NCBI GenBank assembly: GCA_031265875.1
Contig: JAISCA010000048.1
Location: 173,346-237,345, forward strand
From: Propionibacteriaceae bacterium
GTDB lineage: Bacteria > Actinomycetota > Actinomycetes > Propionibacteriales > Propionibacteriaceae
Reading direction: 5' to 3'
Length of the DNA stretch: 64,000 bases
Position numbers and translations under genes: made by a program. The notes below the pieces were generated by a model. The model ran no database searches, was not told where the DNA came from, and saw nothing but the letters and a program-made list of their open reading frames with translations. Shown here piece after piece: positions 34,651 through 44,939 of the stretch (positions are counted from its first letter, which is position 1; each line of letters opens with the position of its first letter).

Positions 34651-35946
34651 TCAGAGGTAGTTCATGACGTTAGTCAGGCCGCCGTTCACCCACAGCATCA
34701 GGTGCAGGTGGCAACCGGTCGACATGCCGGTGGTGCCGACGTAACCGATGGTCTGGCCTTGGGACACCCAAGCTCCGTTGGCGACGGCGTAGCTGGACAG
34801 GTGATTGTACGAAGTCACCATGTGGCGGCCGGACACGATGCCGTGGTCGACGAAGATGCGGTAGCCGTAGGCCGAGCTGTAGTAGCGGTCGGTCACGGTG
34901 CCGGAGGCGGCGGCCTTGATCGGGGTGCCGCAACCGGCTCCGATATCAGTGCCGTCGTGCAACTTGTAGACCCCGGTGATGGGGTGGACCCGCATGCCGT
35001 AGGGCGAGGTGATACGACCGGAGACCGGCTGGATCAAACCGTACGAGGAGGACCCGCCCCCGCTCGAACCACCGGAGCCACCGGCCGCGGCCTCCTGCTG
35101 ACGACGGGCTTCCTCGGCCCGGCGAGCGATGGCGGCGTTGACGTCGGCTTGTTCCCGTTCCAGACCCGCCACGGCCTGCTGATCGGCCACCAAAGCGGCC
35201 TGGGCCTCGTCCTTGGCCTGATTCTCAGCCGCCAAAGCGGCGTCCAGCGCGGCCTTGGCTTGACGCGCCCGCTCCTCGGCCGCCTCGGTCTGGTCCAGAT
35301 ACTCGGCCGCCGCTCGCTCGGCCAGATCGGCCCGCGCCTCGGTCACGGCCAGATCGGCCCGCGCCTGGAGCAACTCCAATTGGAGATCTTTGAGCCGGTC
35401 CAGCCCAGCTTGCCCGGTGGCGAAGACGGTATCGACCCACTGCAGCCGGTTGGACACGCTGGCGGTGGTGTTGGGGTTGATGGCGGCGGCCAAGGTGACC
35501 AGGGGGCTGTTCTGTTGGAAGGTCGAACGCACGATGCCGCCCAAACGGCCTCGCTCGGCCTCCAGAGCCGCCAAGCCGTCGGTCTCGCGCTGTCGCGCCA
35601 ATTCCAGGTCGACCTGGGATTGGCTCAACTCGAGCAGGCGCAGATCGTGCTGACGAGTCGCCTCCAGCACCTCGGTCTCGGCTAGCAGCAAGTCGGCCTG
35701 GGCCTGATTGACCTGGGACTGGGCTTGGTTGACTCGCTGGACGGCGGCTTGGTGGGCGGCGGAGGAGGACTCCAAGTCGACCCGCGCCTGCACCATGGCG
35801 GCGTCGAGAAGAGCCTTACGGGTGTCCAGCTCGTCGGCCGCCGCGGGAGCCGCTAGCAGACCGGCGCTCAGCAAGGACAGCGTCAGCACGGACGCCAGCC
35901 GCCGCTTGACTCGCTGGGCCGTCCTAGTGCGGGCTACCGTAGCCAT
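34651..35946 (-). CDS. M23 peptidoglycan endopeptidase with coiled coil (FtsEX-activated type)
   Basis: The 431-residue protein has a signal peptide (LSLLSAGLLAAPAAA-D), a long coiled coil (~40-290, QVNQAQADLLLAETEVL), a Gly/Ser linker and a C-terminal M23 domain. The zinc set is present: HDGTD (His and Asp) and HLHLMLW. The coiled-coil-plus-peptidase build and its place straight after ftsX match EnvC, PcsB and RipC, which FtsEX activates to split the septal wall. ATG 35946 follows GGGGGG; the track's extra residue is a TTG. Confidence 0.92.
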   Translation of the reverse strand: MATVARTRTAQRVKRRLASVLTLSLLSAGLLAAPAAADELDTRKALLDAAMVQARVDLESSSAAHQAAVQRVNQAQSQVNQAQADLLLAETEVLEATRQHDLRLLELSQSQVDLELARQRETDGLAALEAERGRLGGIVRSTFQQNSPLVTLAAAINPNTTASVSNRLQWVDTVFATGQAGLDRLKDLQLELLQARADLAVTEARADLAERAAAEYLDQTEAAEERARQAKAALDAALAAENQAKDEAQAALVADQQAVAGLEREQADVNAAIARRAEEARRQQEAAAGGSGGSSGGGSSSYGLIQPVSGRITSPYGMRVHPITGVYKLHDGTDIGAGCGTPIKAAASGTVTDRYYSSAYGYRIFVDHGIVSGRHMVTSYNHLSSYAVANGAWVSQGQTIGYVGTTGMSTGCHLHLMLWVNGGLTNVMNYL

Positions 35947-35976
35947 CAATCCAACCCCCCTGGGAAGAATGCTGGC

Positions 35977-36879
35977 TCAGACTCTCAGATACCTCCGAGA
36001 TGAGACCAGCGTCGGGATCACTGATAGCACGATAGCCACAATCACGACGGCGGCGATGGTTATACCGGTCTCGGACCACGAGATCCAGCGGAAAACCTTA
36101 AGGGTGACTTGAGCGTTCCTAATGATCACCAACCAGACCCCCAGGGCCAAGGTGGCGCCCGCCAGGACCGCTCCGATTAGGGCCGCCACCAGAGATTCGA
36201 GCAGGAATGGGACCATGATGTAGAAATTGCTGGCGCCGACCAGCCGCATGATGCCGATCTCCTTGCCCCGGGTGAAAGTGGCCATCCGAATGGTGTTGGA
36301 GATCTGGAGGGCGGCGGCCAGCAGGAGCAGCACGGACAGAGCGATGGTGCCCCACTGCAGGGCGCTCAACCAGCGGAAGATGGGGTCTAGGTATTGGTGC
36401 AGGTCCTGCACGTTCTGGACTCCCGGCAGCGACCGGATCTGAGACACCAGCCCGGCGTACTCCTGGGGGTCGCGCAGCTTGACCCGGAAGGAGTCCTGCA
36501 TCTGATCGACCGTCAGGGACTCCTGGATGGGCGAGTCCTGGTAGGTGTCTTGGAATTGGGCGAAGGCGGACTCTTTGCTCTCGTACCAGCAGTCCTCGAC
36601 CTCTGGATTGGAGCGGATGGCCTGCTCGATACGGGAGCGCTGGTCGTCGGTGGTGTCTTGACCGGCTTCGCAATTCTCGCCCGGGGTGTCCTTGGTGCAG
36701 AGGAAGATCGAGATCTCGATCTTGTCGTACCACTCCCCCTTCAGCAGTTCGACCTGCTGAGCCGCCAACAGGCCCGCCCCGAAGAGGGACAAAGAGACCC
36801 ACATGGTGACGATGACGGCCAAGGTCATGCCGGTGTTGCGGCGCAAACCCGACAGCGTCTCCGACAGCGCGTGGCGCAT
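35977..36879 (-). CDS. ftsX: Cell division permease-like protein FtsX
   Basis: The 300-residue protein has four membrane helices with a large outer domain between the first two (~45-165), carrying Cys residues (FLCTKDTPGENCEAG, EVEDCWYES) that probably form a disulfide. NTIRMATFTRGKEIGIMRLVGAS is the FtsX coupling motif. It transmits FtsE ATP cycles to the wall hydrolase encoded next. Start ATG follows GAGAGGGG, 14 bases after ftsE. Confidence 0.95.
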   Translation of the reverse strand: MRHALSETLSGLRRNTGMTLAVIVTMWVSLSLFGAGLLAAQQVELLKGEWYDKIEISIFLCTKDTPGENCEAGQDTTDDQRSRIEQAIRSNPEVEDCWYESKESAFAQFQDTYQDSPIQESLTVDQMQDSFRVKLRDPQEYAGLVSQIRSLPGVQNVQDLHQYLDPIFRWLSALQWGTIALSVLLLLAAALQISNTIRMATFTRGKEIGIMRLVGASNFYIMVPFLLESLVAALIGAVLAGATLALGVWLVIIRNAQVTLKVFRWISWSETGITIAAVVIVAIVLSVIPTLVSSRRYLRV

Positions 36880-36893
36880 GATTCCCCTCTCGC

Positions 36894-37583
36894 TTAGGCC
36901 CTGGCCCCGTAGATGCCGCGCACTTGGTCGCGCACCATGTGGCCGGAGTCCAACTCGATGACGCGCTTGCGCATCTGGTCGACCATGGCCCAGTCGTGGG
37001 TGGCCATGACGACGGTCGTGTCGGCCCGGTTGATCCGGTCGAGCAGCTTCATGATGCCGACCGAGGTCTCCGGGTCGAGGTTGCCGGTCGGCTCGTCCGC
37101 CAGGATGATCTTGGGCCGGTTGACGAAGGCCCGCGCGATCGCCACCCGCTGCTGTTCACCGCCGGACAGCTCGTCCGGACGACGGTCTGATTTGTCGCCC
37201 AACCCGACCAGGTCGAGGGTCTCTGGCACCACCTTGCGGATGTGGGACTTGGGCTTGCCGATGACCTGGAGGGCGAAGGCCACGTTCTCGAACACGGTCT
37301 TGCCCGGCAGCAGGCGGAAATCCTGGCTGACCATGCCGATCTCACGCCGCAAGGCTGGAATACGACGCTCGGGCAAAGACTGTAAATTCTTGCCGGCCAC
37401 GAAGATACGTCCGGTGGTGGCTCGGAATTCCCGCAGTATCAGCTTTAGGAAAGTGGATTTCCCTGAGCCCGAACCACCGACCAAGAACACGAACTCACCC
37501 TTGGCGATCTCGACGTTGACATTGGCCAAGGCGGCCCGTTTCTGCCCCCCGTAAATACGTGAGACATCTTCAAATCTGATCAC
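36894..37583 (-). CDS. ftsE: Cell division ATPase FtsE
   Basis: The 229-residue ABC ATPase has Walker [10 protein letters not shown], signature [14 protein letters not shown], Walker [17 protein letters not shown] and H-loop MATHDWAM. The first strand [13 protein letters not shown] is typical of FtsE. Translation starts at GTG 37583 after AGGTGG. It partners FtsX downstream. A perfect palindrome ACTGAGAA-A-TTCTCAGT lies about 33-49 bases upstream in the gap to prfB. Confidence 0.95.
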   Translation of the reverse strand: MIRFEDVSRIYGGQKRAALANVNVEIAKGEFVFLVGGSGSGKSTFLKLILREFRATTGRIFVAGKNLQSLPERRIPALRREIGMVSQDFRLLPGKTVFENVAFALQVIGKPKSHIRKVVPETLDLVGLGDKSDRRPDELSGGEQQRVAIARAFVNRPKIILADEPTGNLDPETSVGIMKLLDRINRADTTVVMATHDWAMVDQMRKRVIELDSGHMVRDQVRGIYGARA

Positions 37584-37615
37584 TTAACCACCTGAAGGTC
37601 GTTCGACGCAGAAAA

Positions 37616-37632
37616 ACTGAGAAATTCTCAGT
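37616..37632. promoter_or_regulatory. Palindrome upstream of ftsE
   Basis: ACTGAGAA-A-TTCTCAGT is a perfect 8+1+8 inverted repeat between prfB and ftsE, 33 bases from the ftsE start. It could be an operator or a short attenuator stem. Confidence 0.4.
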
Positions 37633-37751
37633 CTTCACTCAGGTTACCATGCTCCCCAAGTCCCAGTCCAGGACGATAACATCAGTTTGGGCCGAGCGGG
37701 GCCGACGCGCCGACCCCGGCCTGAGCCTGATCCCGGCTCCGGCCGGCGGTC

Positions 37752-38861
37752 TCAGCCCTGTCGCTGGCGGCGCCAGCGGATCCCAGCCTCGATGAAGCCA
37801 TCCAAGTCACCGTCGAAAACCGCCTCTGGGTTCCCCACCTCATGTTCGGTGCGCAGATCCTTGACCATTTGATAGGGGTGCAGGACGTAACTGCGCATCT
37901 GCGAGCCCCAGGAATTGCCCCCGTCGCCTTTGAGTTGGCGCATCTCGGCTTCCTTCTCCGCCCGGGCCCGCTCCAGCAGGCGCGATTGCAGCACCCGCAG
38001 GGCGGCGGCTTTGTTCTGCAATTGCGACTTCTCGTTCTGACAGCTCACCACCAGGCCGGTCGGCAAATGGGTGATACGGACGGCCGAGTCGGTCGTATTG
38101 ACGGACTGACCGCCGGGGCCGGACGAGCGGAAGACGTCGACCCGGATGTCCGACTCCGGGATGTCGATGTGGTCCGCCTCCTCCGTCACCGGCAGGACTT
38201 CGACGCCGGCGAATGAGGTCTGACGGCGGCCCTGGTTGTCGAAGGGCGAGATCCGGACCAGCCGATGGGTGCCCTGTTCGACCGACAGGGTGCCGTAAGC
38301 GAAGGGGGCTTGGACGGTGAAGGTGGCCGACTTGATGCCGGCCTCCTCGGCGTAGGAGATGTCCCAGACCTCGACCGGGTAGCGGTGCCGGTCGGCCCAG
38401 CGCAGGTACATCCGCAGCAGCATCTCGGCGAAATCGGCCGCGTCCACACCGCCGGCCTCGGAGCGGATGGTGACTAGCGCGTCACGGTCGTCGTACTCCC
38501 CTGACAACAAGGTGCGGACCTCTAAGGCCTCGATCTCCGGCCCCAGGACGTTCAAGCCGGTCTCGACCTCGGCCAGGGCCTCCGGGTCGTCCTCCTCAAC
38601 CGCCAAGTCGATCAGCACCGACAGGTCGTCCAAGCGCTGGCGCAGACCCGACACCCGGTCGACGTCGGACTGCAAGCGCGACAGCCGCGAGGTCACCTGC
38701 TGAGCGTGCTCCTGGTCGTCCCATAGATCGGGGGCCGAGGCCTCCAGCTCCAAATCGGCGATGTCGGCCCGCTTCCGGGGTAGGTCGACCACCGCCTCGA
38801 TCGACGACAGAGTGGCGTCGAGGGCGGCGATTCGGTCATTTGATTCGTCAGCGGTGGCCAC
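37752..38861 (-). CDS. prfB: Peptide chain release factor 2
   Basis: The 369-residue protein (GTG start at 38861) has the RF2 signature SPF ([10 protein letters not shown]) for UGA/UAA reading and the GGQ loop [15 protein letters not shown] for peptide release. The frame is continuous, so the programmed frameshift found in many bacteria is absent. The track start ~100 codons earlier has no homology. It diverges from serC. Confidence 0.95.
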   Translation of the reverse strand: MATADESNDRIAALDATLSSIEAVVDLPRKRADIADLELEASAPDLWDDQEHAQQVTSRLSRLQSDVDRVSGLRQRLDDLSVLIDLAVEEDDPEALAEVETGLNVLGPEIEALEVRTLLSGEYDDRDALVTIRSEAGGVDAADFAEMLLRMYLRWADRHRYPVEVWDISYAEEAGIKSATFTVQAPFAYGTLSVEQGTHRLVRISPFDNQGRRQTSFAGVEVLPVTEEADHIDIPESDIRVDVFRSSGPGGQSVNTTDSAVRITHLPTGLVVSCQNEKSQLQNKAAALRVLQSRLLERARAEKEAEMRQLKGDGGNSWGSQMRSYVLHPYQMVKDLRTEHEVGNPEAVFDGDLDGFIEAGIRWRRQRQG

Positions 38862-39038
38862 GACCAGCGATCTTACCCGGACCGGACCAGAGTCCCGCGC
38901 CGGAAGTTCGCCGGGCCGAACCGGAGACGTCAGACGGCGCCGCCCGGCCAGGCCCGGGACGCGGGACGGTGGGTCCGGCCCGGCTCGGCCCGTTGGACCT
39001 TGGGCCGGCCGCCAACGCCCCCATGGCAGAATGTGCGG

Positions 39039-40121
39039 GTGCGTGTCTACAACTTCTCGGCTGGACCAGCCATGCTGCCTTTGGAAGTGCTCGAACAAGC
39101 TCAGGCGGAGCTGACCGACTGGCAGGGCTCCGGCATGAGCGTGATCGAGGTCTCCCATCGGGGCAAAGACTTCGTCGAATGCGCCCAGCGGACTGAGGCC
39201 AAACTGCGTCAGGCCATGGGCGTGCCCGATGACTATCGTGTCCTCTTCTTACAGGGCGGGGCGACGGCCCAGTTCTCGGTCGTGCCGCTCAACCTGACGG
39301 CGCCGGGACAACTGGCCTGCTACCTCAAGACTGGCGCCTGGTCGGGCAAGGCCATCGCCGCCGCCCGCCGCCAATCAGTCGAGGTCGAGGTCCTGGCCGA
39401 CCAGTCCGAGTCGTCGTACACCACCCTGCCGGCCCCCGGCTCCTTCAACCCGCCGAGCGACGCCGCCTACCTCCACTACACCCCCAACGAGACCATCGGC
39501 GGAGTCGAGTTCGACTACCTGCCCGCGACCGGCTCAGTCCCCTTGGTGGGCGATTTCAGCTCCACCATCTTGTCCCGCCCGCTCGACGTCTCCCGTTTCG
39601 GCCTGATCTACGCCGGCGCCCAGAAGAACCTGGGGCCGTCCGGGCTGTGTCTGGTGATCGTGCGCGACGATCTGCTGGGGCAGGCCCGCTCCAACACGCC
39701 GGACCTCTTCGACTACGCCGCCATGGCCAAAGCCGACTCCATGATCAACACCCCGCCGACCTTCTCGATCTATCTGCTCGGACTGGTCTTGGACTGGGTC
39801 GAGCGCCAGGGCGGCGCAGCCGGTCTGGGCCAGCTCAACCAGGCCAAGGCCGCCGCCTTGTACGACGCCATCGACGCCTCCGACTTCTACACCAATCCGG
39901 TGACGCCTCACGCCCGCTCTTGGATGAACGTCGTCTTCACCTTGGCCGACCCCGCCTTGGACGCCGTCTTCGCCTCCCAAGCCGCCGCCGCCGGCCTGAC
40001 CAACCTGAAGGGCCACCGTTCGGTCGGCGGAGTCCGGGCCAGTCTCTACAACGCCATGCCGCTGTCCGGCGTCGAGGCCCTGATCGACTTCATGGCCAAC
40101 TTCGAACGCCGCCAAGGCTAG
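39039..40121 (+). CDS. serC: Phosphoserine aminotransferase
   Basis: The ~360-residue PLP enzyme begins [12 protein letters not shown], contains [13 protein letters not shown] (phosphate site), [14 protein letters not shown] and the PLP lysine in [12 protein letters not shown]. It converts 3-phosphohydroxypyruvate to phosphoserine in serine synthesis. Start GTG 39039 (or 39033) is chosen by homology. No ribosome site is clear, so a leaderless start is possible. Followed after 11 bases by the serA-like gene. Confidence 0.95.
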   Translation: MRVYNFSAGPAMLPLEVLEQAQAELTDWQGSGMSVIEVSHRGKDFVECAQRTEAKLRQAMGVPDDYRVLFLQGGATAQFSVVPLNLTAPGQLACYLKTGAWSGKAIAAARRQSVEVEVLADQSESSYTTLPAPGSFNPPSDAAYLHYTPNETIGGVEFDYLPATGSVPLVGDFSSTILSRPLDVSRFGLIYAGAQKNLGPSGLCLVIVRDDLLGQARSNTPDLFDYAAMAKADSMINTPPTFSIYLLGLVLDWVERQGGAAGLGQLNQAKAAALYDAIDASDFYTNPVTPHARSWMNVVFTLADPALDAVFASQAAAAGLTNLKGHRSVGGVRASLYNAMPLSGVEALIDFMANFERRQG

Positions 40122-40132
40122 ATGGGATCCCG

Positions 40133-41302
40133 ATGACCTTCCGTGTGCGCACGCTCAACGCCATCTCTAAGACCGGGCTGACCCGGCTGCCGGCCGACTT
40201 GTACGAGGTCGGCCCGGATCTGTCCTCCCCCCAGGCCCTGCTCCTGCGCTCGGCCGATCTGCACGGGGCCGACATACCTAGCTCCGTCTTGGCGGTGGCT
40301 CGGGCCGGAGCTGGCACGAACAACATCCCCATCCCCGATTACTCGGCCCTCGGCGTCCCGGTCTTCAACACTCCGGGGGCCAACGCCAACGCGGTCAAGG
40401 AACTGACCATCGCGGCCATCTTCCTGGCCGCCCGCAACATCATCGACGCGGCCGCCTTCGCCCACCGCTTGGAGGGCGACGCCGCCGCCATGAGCCAAGC
40501 GGTCGAAGCGGGCAAGAAGCGCTATGTCGGCTTCGAGCTGCCGGGCCGCACCCTGGGCGTCATCGGCCTGGGCGCCATCGGCGTGGAGGTGGCCAACGCG
40601 GCCTCCGCCCTGGGCATGCATGTGTTGGGGTACGACCCGGCCGTGACGGTCGACAACGCTTGGAAGCTGTCCAGCTTCGTCGAACGCGTGACCGATCTGG
40701 GCCAGCTCTTGCACCGATCTGAGATCGTCACCTTGCATGTGCCCTTGATCGCGGCCACCCGCGATTTGATCGGGCCCGACCAATTGGCCTCGATGCGCTC
40801 CTCGGCCGTCTTGGTCAACTTCGCCCGGGGACCCATCGTGGACGAGGCCGCCGTGGTGGCAGCGCTGGAGTCCAAGCGTCTGCGCGGTTACGTCTGCGAC
40901 TTCCCCAGTCCGGCCCTGAACAAGCGGCCCGGCGCCGTCACTCTGCCCCATCTGGGCGCCTCCACCAATGAGGCCGAGGAGAACTGCGCCGTCATGGCGG
41001 TCGAACAGTTGCGGGCCTATCTGGAGCACGGCGTCATCCGTAACTCGGTCAACTTCCCGGAGGCCGACCTGCCGCGCCGCGAGGGCACCCGCCGGCTGGC
41101 CATCGCCAACTCCAACGTGCCCAACATGGTCGGTCAAATGACCGCTCTATTGGCCGAGGCTGGGATCAACATCGCCGATCTGCTGAACCGCTCCAAAGGC
41201 GAGTCGGCCTACACCTTGATCGACGTCGACGCCCCGGTGCCGACCGACTTGCTGAAGCGGATCAAAAGCATCGCGGGAGTCCTCCGGGCCCGCCTGATCT
41301 AA
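40133..41302 (+). CDS. serA: D-3-phosphoglycerate dehydrogenase with ACT domain
   Basis: The 389-residue protein has the D-hydroxyacid dehydrogenase fold: GVPVFNTPGANANAVKE, NAD-binding GVIGLGAIGVEVANAA and the catalytic Arg/Glu/His set within NFARGPIVDEAAV and LPHLGASTNEAE. A C-terminal ACT domain (NVPNMVGQMTALLAEAGIN) should bind serine for feedback control. It makes 3-phosphohydroxypyruvate for SerC, encoded just upstream. The track ORF extends into serC; ATG 40133 is the real start. Confidence 0.93.
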   Translation: MTFRVRTLNAISKTGLTRLPADLYEVGPDLSSPQALLLRSADLHGADIPSSVLAVARAGAGTNNIPIPDYSALGVPVFNTPGANANAVKELTIAAIFLAARNIIDAAAFAHRLEGDAAAMSQAVEAGKKRYVGFELPGRTLGVIGLGAIGVEVANAASALGMHVLGYDPAVTVDNAWKLSSFVERVTDLGQLLHRSEIVTLHVPLIAATRDLIGPDQLASMRSSAVLVNFARGPIVDEAAVVAALESKRLRGYVCDFPSPALNKRPGAVTLPHLGASTNEAEENCAVMAVEQLRAYLEHGVIRNSVNFPEADLPRREGTRRLAIANSNVPNMVGQMTALLAEAGINIADLLNRSKGESAYTLIDVDAPVPTDLLKRIKSIAGVLRARLI

Positions 41303-41343
41303 GTCCTGGCAGACCCTGAGCTCGAACCAGTCGGGCCACCGGC

Positions 41344-42141
41344 TCAGACCGGGGCCACCTGGATGACACGGGGACAGAGCTGGCGCAGCCCAGTCAGAGT
41401 CTCCTCCGGCAGATCGGCGTCGACTATGACGACGTCGAAGACGCTGACGGGGGCGATCTCGTGCAGAGCGGTGCGGGTGAACTTGGTCGAGTCGGCGTAG
41501 AGCACCTTGAAGCCGGAGCACTCGATCATGGCCCGTTTGACGTCGGCGGCGTTCTCGGTCGGATGGAACATGCTGCCGTTGACGATGGCGGTGGCGGACA
41601 TGAAGACGGCGTCGGCCCGCATCGAACGGATGGTCCTGAGAGCGGTCGAGCCCATGAAGGCGTCGGCCCAGACGATGTACTCGCCGCCGGTCATGAGCAG
41701 ACGGATCTGCGTCTCTCCGACCAATTCTTTGAAGACCGGCAGATAGTGCGTGACGACAGTCAAGGGGGACTTGCTAGGCAGCATCTGAGCTAAGGGCAGA
41801 CCGGTCGAGGAGTCGTCCAAGAACAGGGCCGAGCCCGGCTCGACCAGCTCCAGGGCGGCCTCGGCCAGTTTCTTCTTGACCGCCATGGCCTGGGTGCGCC
41901 GGTAACGCGAGGAGGCCTCGTGCACATTCGATCCGGCGGCCGTGATCTGGCCCCGGGCCAGGTGGAGCAGACCCGCCTTCTCCAGCTCGGACACGTCGCG
42001 GTAGATCGTCATGGTCGACACGCCCATGGCGGCCGCGACCTCGTCCACCGTCTGACTGCCCGCCTCCGTCACGACCCGGCAGATCTCCTCTTGACGCGCC
42101 CGTTGCCCGGCGGCGCTGCCGCGACCTCGTCTGATAGCCAT
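41344..42141 (-). CDS. DeoR-family transcriptional regulator
   Basis: The 265-residue protein has an N-terminal DeoR helix-turn-helix (EEICRVVTEAGSQTVDEVAAAM, STMTIYRDVSELEKAGLL) and a sugar-phosphate-binding domain with FLDDSSTGLPLAQML. ATG 42141 follows GAGGGGG. It diverges from the GpsA-like/FGGY kinase pair and probably represses it until a sugar or polyol phosphate is present. Confidence 0.9.
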   Translation of the reverse strand: MAIRRGRGSAAGQRARQEEICRVVTEAGSQTVDEVAAAMGVSTMTIYRDVSELEKAGLLHLARGQITAAGSNVHEASSRYRRTQAMAVKKKLAEAALELVEPGSALFLDDSSTGLPLAQMLPSKSPLTVVTHYLPVFKELVGETQIRLLMTGGEYIVWADAFMGSTALRTIRSMRADAVFMSATAIVNGSMFHPTENAADVKRAMIECSGFKVLYADSTKFTRTALHEIAPVSVFDVVIVDADLPEETLTGLRQLCPRVIQVAPV

Positions 42142-42224
42142 GAGAACCCCCTCGTTTCGCCCCATCCTGCCAGACCAGTCGCAGGAGTCCGTTCGAGGCT
42201 CGTCAAAAAACGGCCATCTCAACT

Positions 42225-42270
42225 TAGATAACGTTACTGATGTGATGTTAAGCCATTTTTATGTTAGGCT
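42225..42270. promoter_or_regulatory. Candidate DeoR operator region
   Basis: An AT-rich stretch between the divergent genes holds TAACGTTA and two direct repeats ATGTTAAGCC / ATGTTAGGCT (42245 and 42261, 16 bases apart), placed like the repeated half-sites DeoR proteins bind. Confidence 0.45.
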
Positions 42271-42328
42271 CATCGCTATCGCGAGCCGCGCCGACCGCGC
42301 GGCTGATATTGCAAAGGAGCTCGCGGGC

Positions 42329-43396
42329 ATGCCTAGCAGCCATCTGAAACCACTGATCGTGACCGTTCTGGGGGCCGGAGCCATGGGCGCGGCCATCACC
42401 ACTCCCCTGATCGACGCCGGACATCGGGTCCGGCTTTGGGGCACCCATCTGGACGACCACCTGATCGACGCCGTCCAAGCCGGCCAGCCCCACCCCCGGA
42501 CCGGGGCCCTCCTGCCCGAGTCAGTCCAGGCCTTCCGTCCCGGCGACTTGGCCGCCGCCTTGGACGGGGCCCAAGTCGTCGTCCTAGCCGTCTCCTCGGT
42601 CGGCGTCTGGGACGTCGCCCGCCTGGCCGCGCCCCACCTGGGCCAAGCCCAAGGCATCTTGCTGACGTCGAAGGGGTTCGCCGCCGACGAGCGGGGCTCG
42701 ATCCAACTGCTGCCCCAGACCGTCAGCCGAGCGCTGGCCCAAGCCGGCGCGGCCGACCTGCCCGTGGTCGCCATCGGCGGCCCTTGCAAGGCCAACGAGG
42801 TGGCGGTCCGCCAGCCCACGGCCCCCATCTTCGCCTCGGTCGAGGGAGCCGCGGACTGGGCCGCCTGGGCCACCACCGCGAACTATCGGGTGGCCCACAG
42901 CGCCGACCGTGACGGCGTCGAGATCTGCGCCGCCCTCAAGAACGTCTACGCCATCGCCCTGGGCCTGGCCGACGGCCTGAGCGAAGCCGGCCCGCAACCG
43001 TGTCACGACCTCAAGTCGGCCATCTTCGCCCAGAGCCTGGACGAGCTCCGCCAATTGCTCCAAGCCGCCGATTGCGACCCTTGGACCGTTCTCGGCCTGG
43101 CCGGGGCCGGCGACCTGGAGGTGACCGGACTGTCCGGCCGTAACAAGGTGTTCGGCTGCCGCCTCGGCCAAGGCCAGTCGGCCGATCAGGCCCTGAGCCA
43201 GATGACCGCCTTGGAGCAGACGGTCGAGGGCGTCCCGGCCGTCCGCTTGGCCCTGACCTGGCTCAACCAACGCCACCCGGAGTTGATCGGCCGCTTGCCT
43301 CTGTTGGAGGCCATCTTCGCCGTCGTCTGGGAAGGCGCCCCGATCGAGCTGATCGTCGCCGCCGCCTTGCCCACCCCTAACTCCCTGACCGCCTGA
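42329..43396 (+). CDS. NAD(P)-dependent glycerol-3-phosphate dehydrogenase-like
   Basis: The 355-residue protein has the Rossmann motif VTVLGAGAMGAA, GGPCKANEVAV, and the catalytic Lys in ALKNVYAIALGLADGL, as in GpsA. Region 30-80 (PHPRTGALLPESV) is less like ordinary GpsA, so it may use a related polyol phosphate. ATG 42329 follows AAGGAG. It lies with a DeoR regulator and FGGY kinase rather than with phospholipid genes, suggesting a catabolic role; that is inference. Confidence 0.8.
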   Translation: MPSSHLKPLIVTVLGAGAMGAAITTPLIDAGHRVRLWGTHLDDHLIDAVQAGQPHPRTGALLPESVQAFRPGDLAAALDGAQVVVLAVSSVGVWDVARLAAPHLGQAQGILLTSKGFAADERGSIQLLPQTVSRALAQAGAADLPVVAIGGPCKANEVAVRQPTAPIFASVEGAADWAAWATTANYRVAHSADRDGVEICAALKNVYAIALGLADGLSEAGPQPCHDLKSAIFAQSLDELRQLLQAADCDPWTVLGLAGAGDLEVTGLSGRNKVFGCRLGQGQSADQALSQMTALEQTVEGVPAVRLALTWLNQRHPELIGRLPLLEAIFAVVWEGAPIELIVAAALPTPNSLTA

Positions 43397-43405
43397 GGAG
43401 GAATC

Positions 43406-44926
43406 ATGGAATCACCCGTCATCCTGGCCCTGGACTCGTCGACCACTTCGACCAAGGCCATCGCTTTCGACACCTTCGGCCACGCCGTGGTCGAGGCCCG
43501 TCGCGACTACCCTCGCTCCACGCCTCAGCCCGGTTGGCAGGAGCAGGACGCGACCGATTGGTGGCAGGCCGCCAGCCAATCGATCCAAGAGGTGACGGCC
43601 GCCCTGGCCGCTCAGGGCCGGCCGATCCTGGCCCTGGCCATCACCCATCAGCGTGAGACCTTCGTCCTGCTGGACGAACAGGACCAGCCGATCCGCCCGG
43701 CCGTGCTCTGGCTCGACACCCGGGCCAGCCAGCAGATCGAGCGCGTCGGCTCCGACTTCATCCACGCCCTGTCCGGCAAGCCGCCTTCCACCACGCCCAG
43801 TTTCTACAAACTGATCTGGCTGGCCGAGCACGAGCCGGACAAACTCAAGGCGGCCCGCCGCGTGGTCGAGGTCCACGCCTACCTGGTCCACCGCCTGACC
43901 GGCCTCTGGCGCACCAGCTGGGCCACGGCCGATCCCATGGCCCTGCTCGACATGCGCGATTTCTCGTACGCCGACGCCCTCCTGGCCTCGGCCGGGCTGA
44001 AACGTCAGCAGGTGGTCGACCTAGTGCCGCCCGGCGCAGTCATCGGCCCGGTCAGCGACGCCACGGCCGACCAACTCGGTCTGCCCCGGGGTCTGCCGGT
44101 GGTGGCCGGGGCGGGTGACGGGCAATCGGCCGGCCTGGGCGCCAATGTGACCGGGGCCGACCGGGCCTACCTCAGCCTGGGCACCTCGATGACGATGGGC
44201 GTGCACTCCGACGACTATCTCTACTCACGCGCCTTCCGCACCCTGTCCAGCCCCATCGCCGGCGGCTACACCCTGGAGGCCCTGCTCTCCTCCGGGGCCT
44301 TGTGCATCGCTTGGTTCCGTGACCGCCTGTCCGGCCTGGATCCGGTCGACGGCCCGATCGAACCCCGCTTGGAGGCCCTGGCCGCCCAGGTGCCGGCCGG
44401 AGCCCGGGGCATCCGTTTCCTGCCCTATCTGACCAGCGCCGAGACACCCTTCTGGGACGCCGACGCCCGGGGCGTCTTCGCCGGGGTGTCCGACAGCCAT
44501 GGCGTGCCGGAGCTGTACCGGGCCGTCTTGGAGGGGCTGGCTCTGGAGGAACGTCTGACTCTGAAGCGGATGGAGAAGGCCACCGGCGTCAAAGTCGCCC
44601 GCTTGTCGGTCATGGGCGGGGCCTCGCGCTCCAATCTGTTCACCCAGATCATCGCCGACGCCCTGCAACGCCCGGTCGACATCTGCGCTGAGACCGAGAC
44701 GACCTGTCTGGGGGCGGCCATCCTGGGGGCGGCCGCCGTCGGCGCCGAGGGTGAGCACGACGTCCGCGCCACGGCCGCCCGGATGAGCCATGTGGCCCGC
44801 ACGGTCTATCCCGACCCGGCCACCAAGGCCACTTACAAGCTGGCCGCCCGAGCCCATCAGCAGCTCTATCCGGCTCTCAAGGCCACCTTCCCCTTGTTGG
44901 CCGAACTGGGGCGGGGCGAGGCCTGA
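43406..44926 (+). CDS. FGGY-family carbohydrate kinase (xylulokinase-like)
   Basis: The 506-residue kinase has two FGGY domains: LALDSSTTSTKAIAFD (phosphate 1), ITHQRETFVLLD, WLDTRA, and in the second half AGAGDGQSAGLGANV and VMGGASRSNLFTQIIAD. It phosphorylates a sugar or polyol with ATP. The substrate is not settled; closest patterns are xylulokinases and glycerol kinases. GAGGAGG precedes the ATG, nine bases after the GpsA-like gene, so the two form an operon probably under DeoR. Confidence 0.85.
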   Translation: MESPVILALDSSTTSTKAIAFDTFGHAVVEARRDYPRSTPQPGWQEQDATDWWQAASQSIQEVTAALAAQGRPILALAITHQRETFVLLDEQDQPIRPAVLWLDTRASQQIERVGSDFIHALSGKPPSTTPSFYKLIWLAEHEPDKLKAARRVVEVHAYLVHRLTGLWRTSWATADPMALLDMRDFSYADALLASAGLKRQQVVDLVPPGAVIGPVSDATADQLGLPRGLPVVAGAGDGQSAGLGANVTGADRAYLSLGTSMTMGVHSDDYLYSRAFRTLSSPIAGGYTLEALLSSGALCIAWFRDRLSGLDPVDGPIEPRLEALAAQVPAGARGIRFLPYLTSAETPFWDADARGVFAGVSDSHGVPELYRAVLEGLALEERLTLKRMEKATGVKVARLSVMGGASRSNLFTQIIADALQRPVDICAETETTCLGAAILGAAAVGAEGEHDVRATAARMSHVARTVYPDPATKATYKLAARAHQQLYPALKATFPLLAELGRGEA

Positions 44927-44939
44927 TCGATCAGCCTGA

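Noticed and set aside
37752-38861. Programmed frameshift in prfB
   Set aside because: The RF2 frame is continuous from the GTG start to the stop, with no internal in-frame TGA near codon 25.
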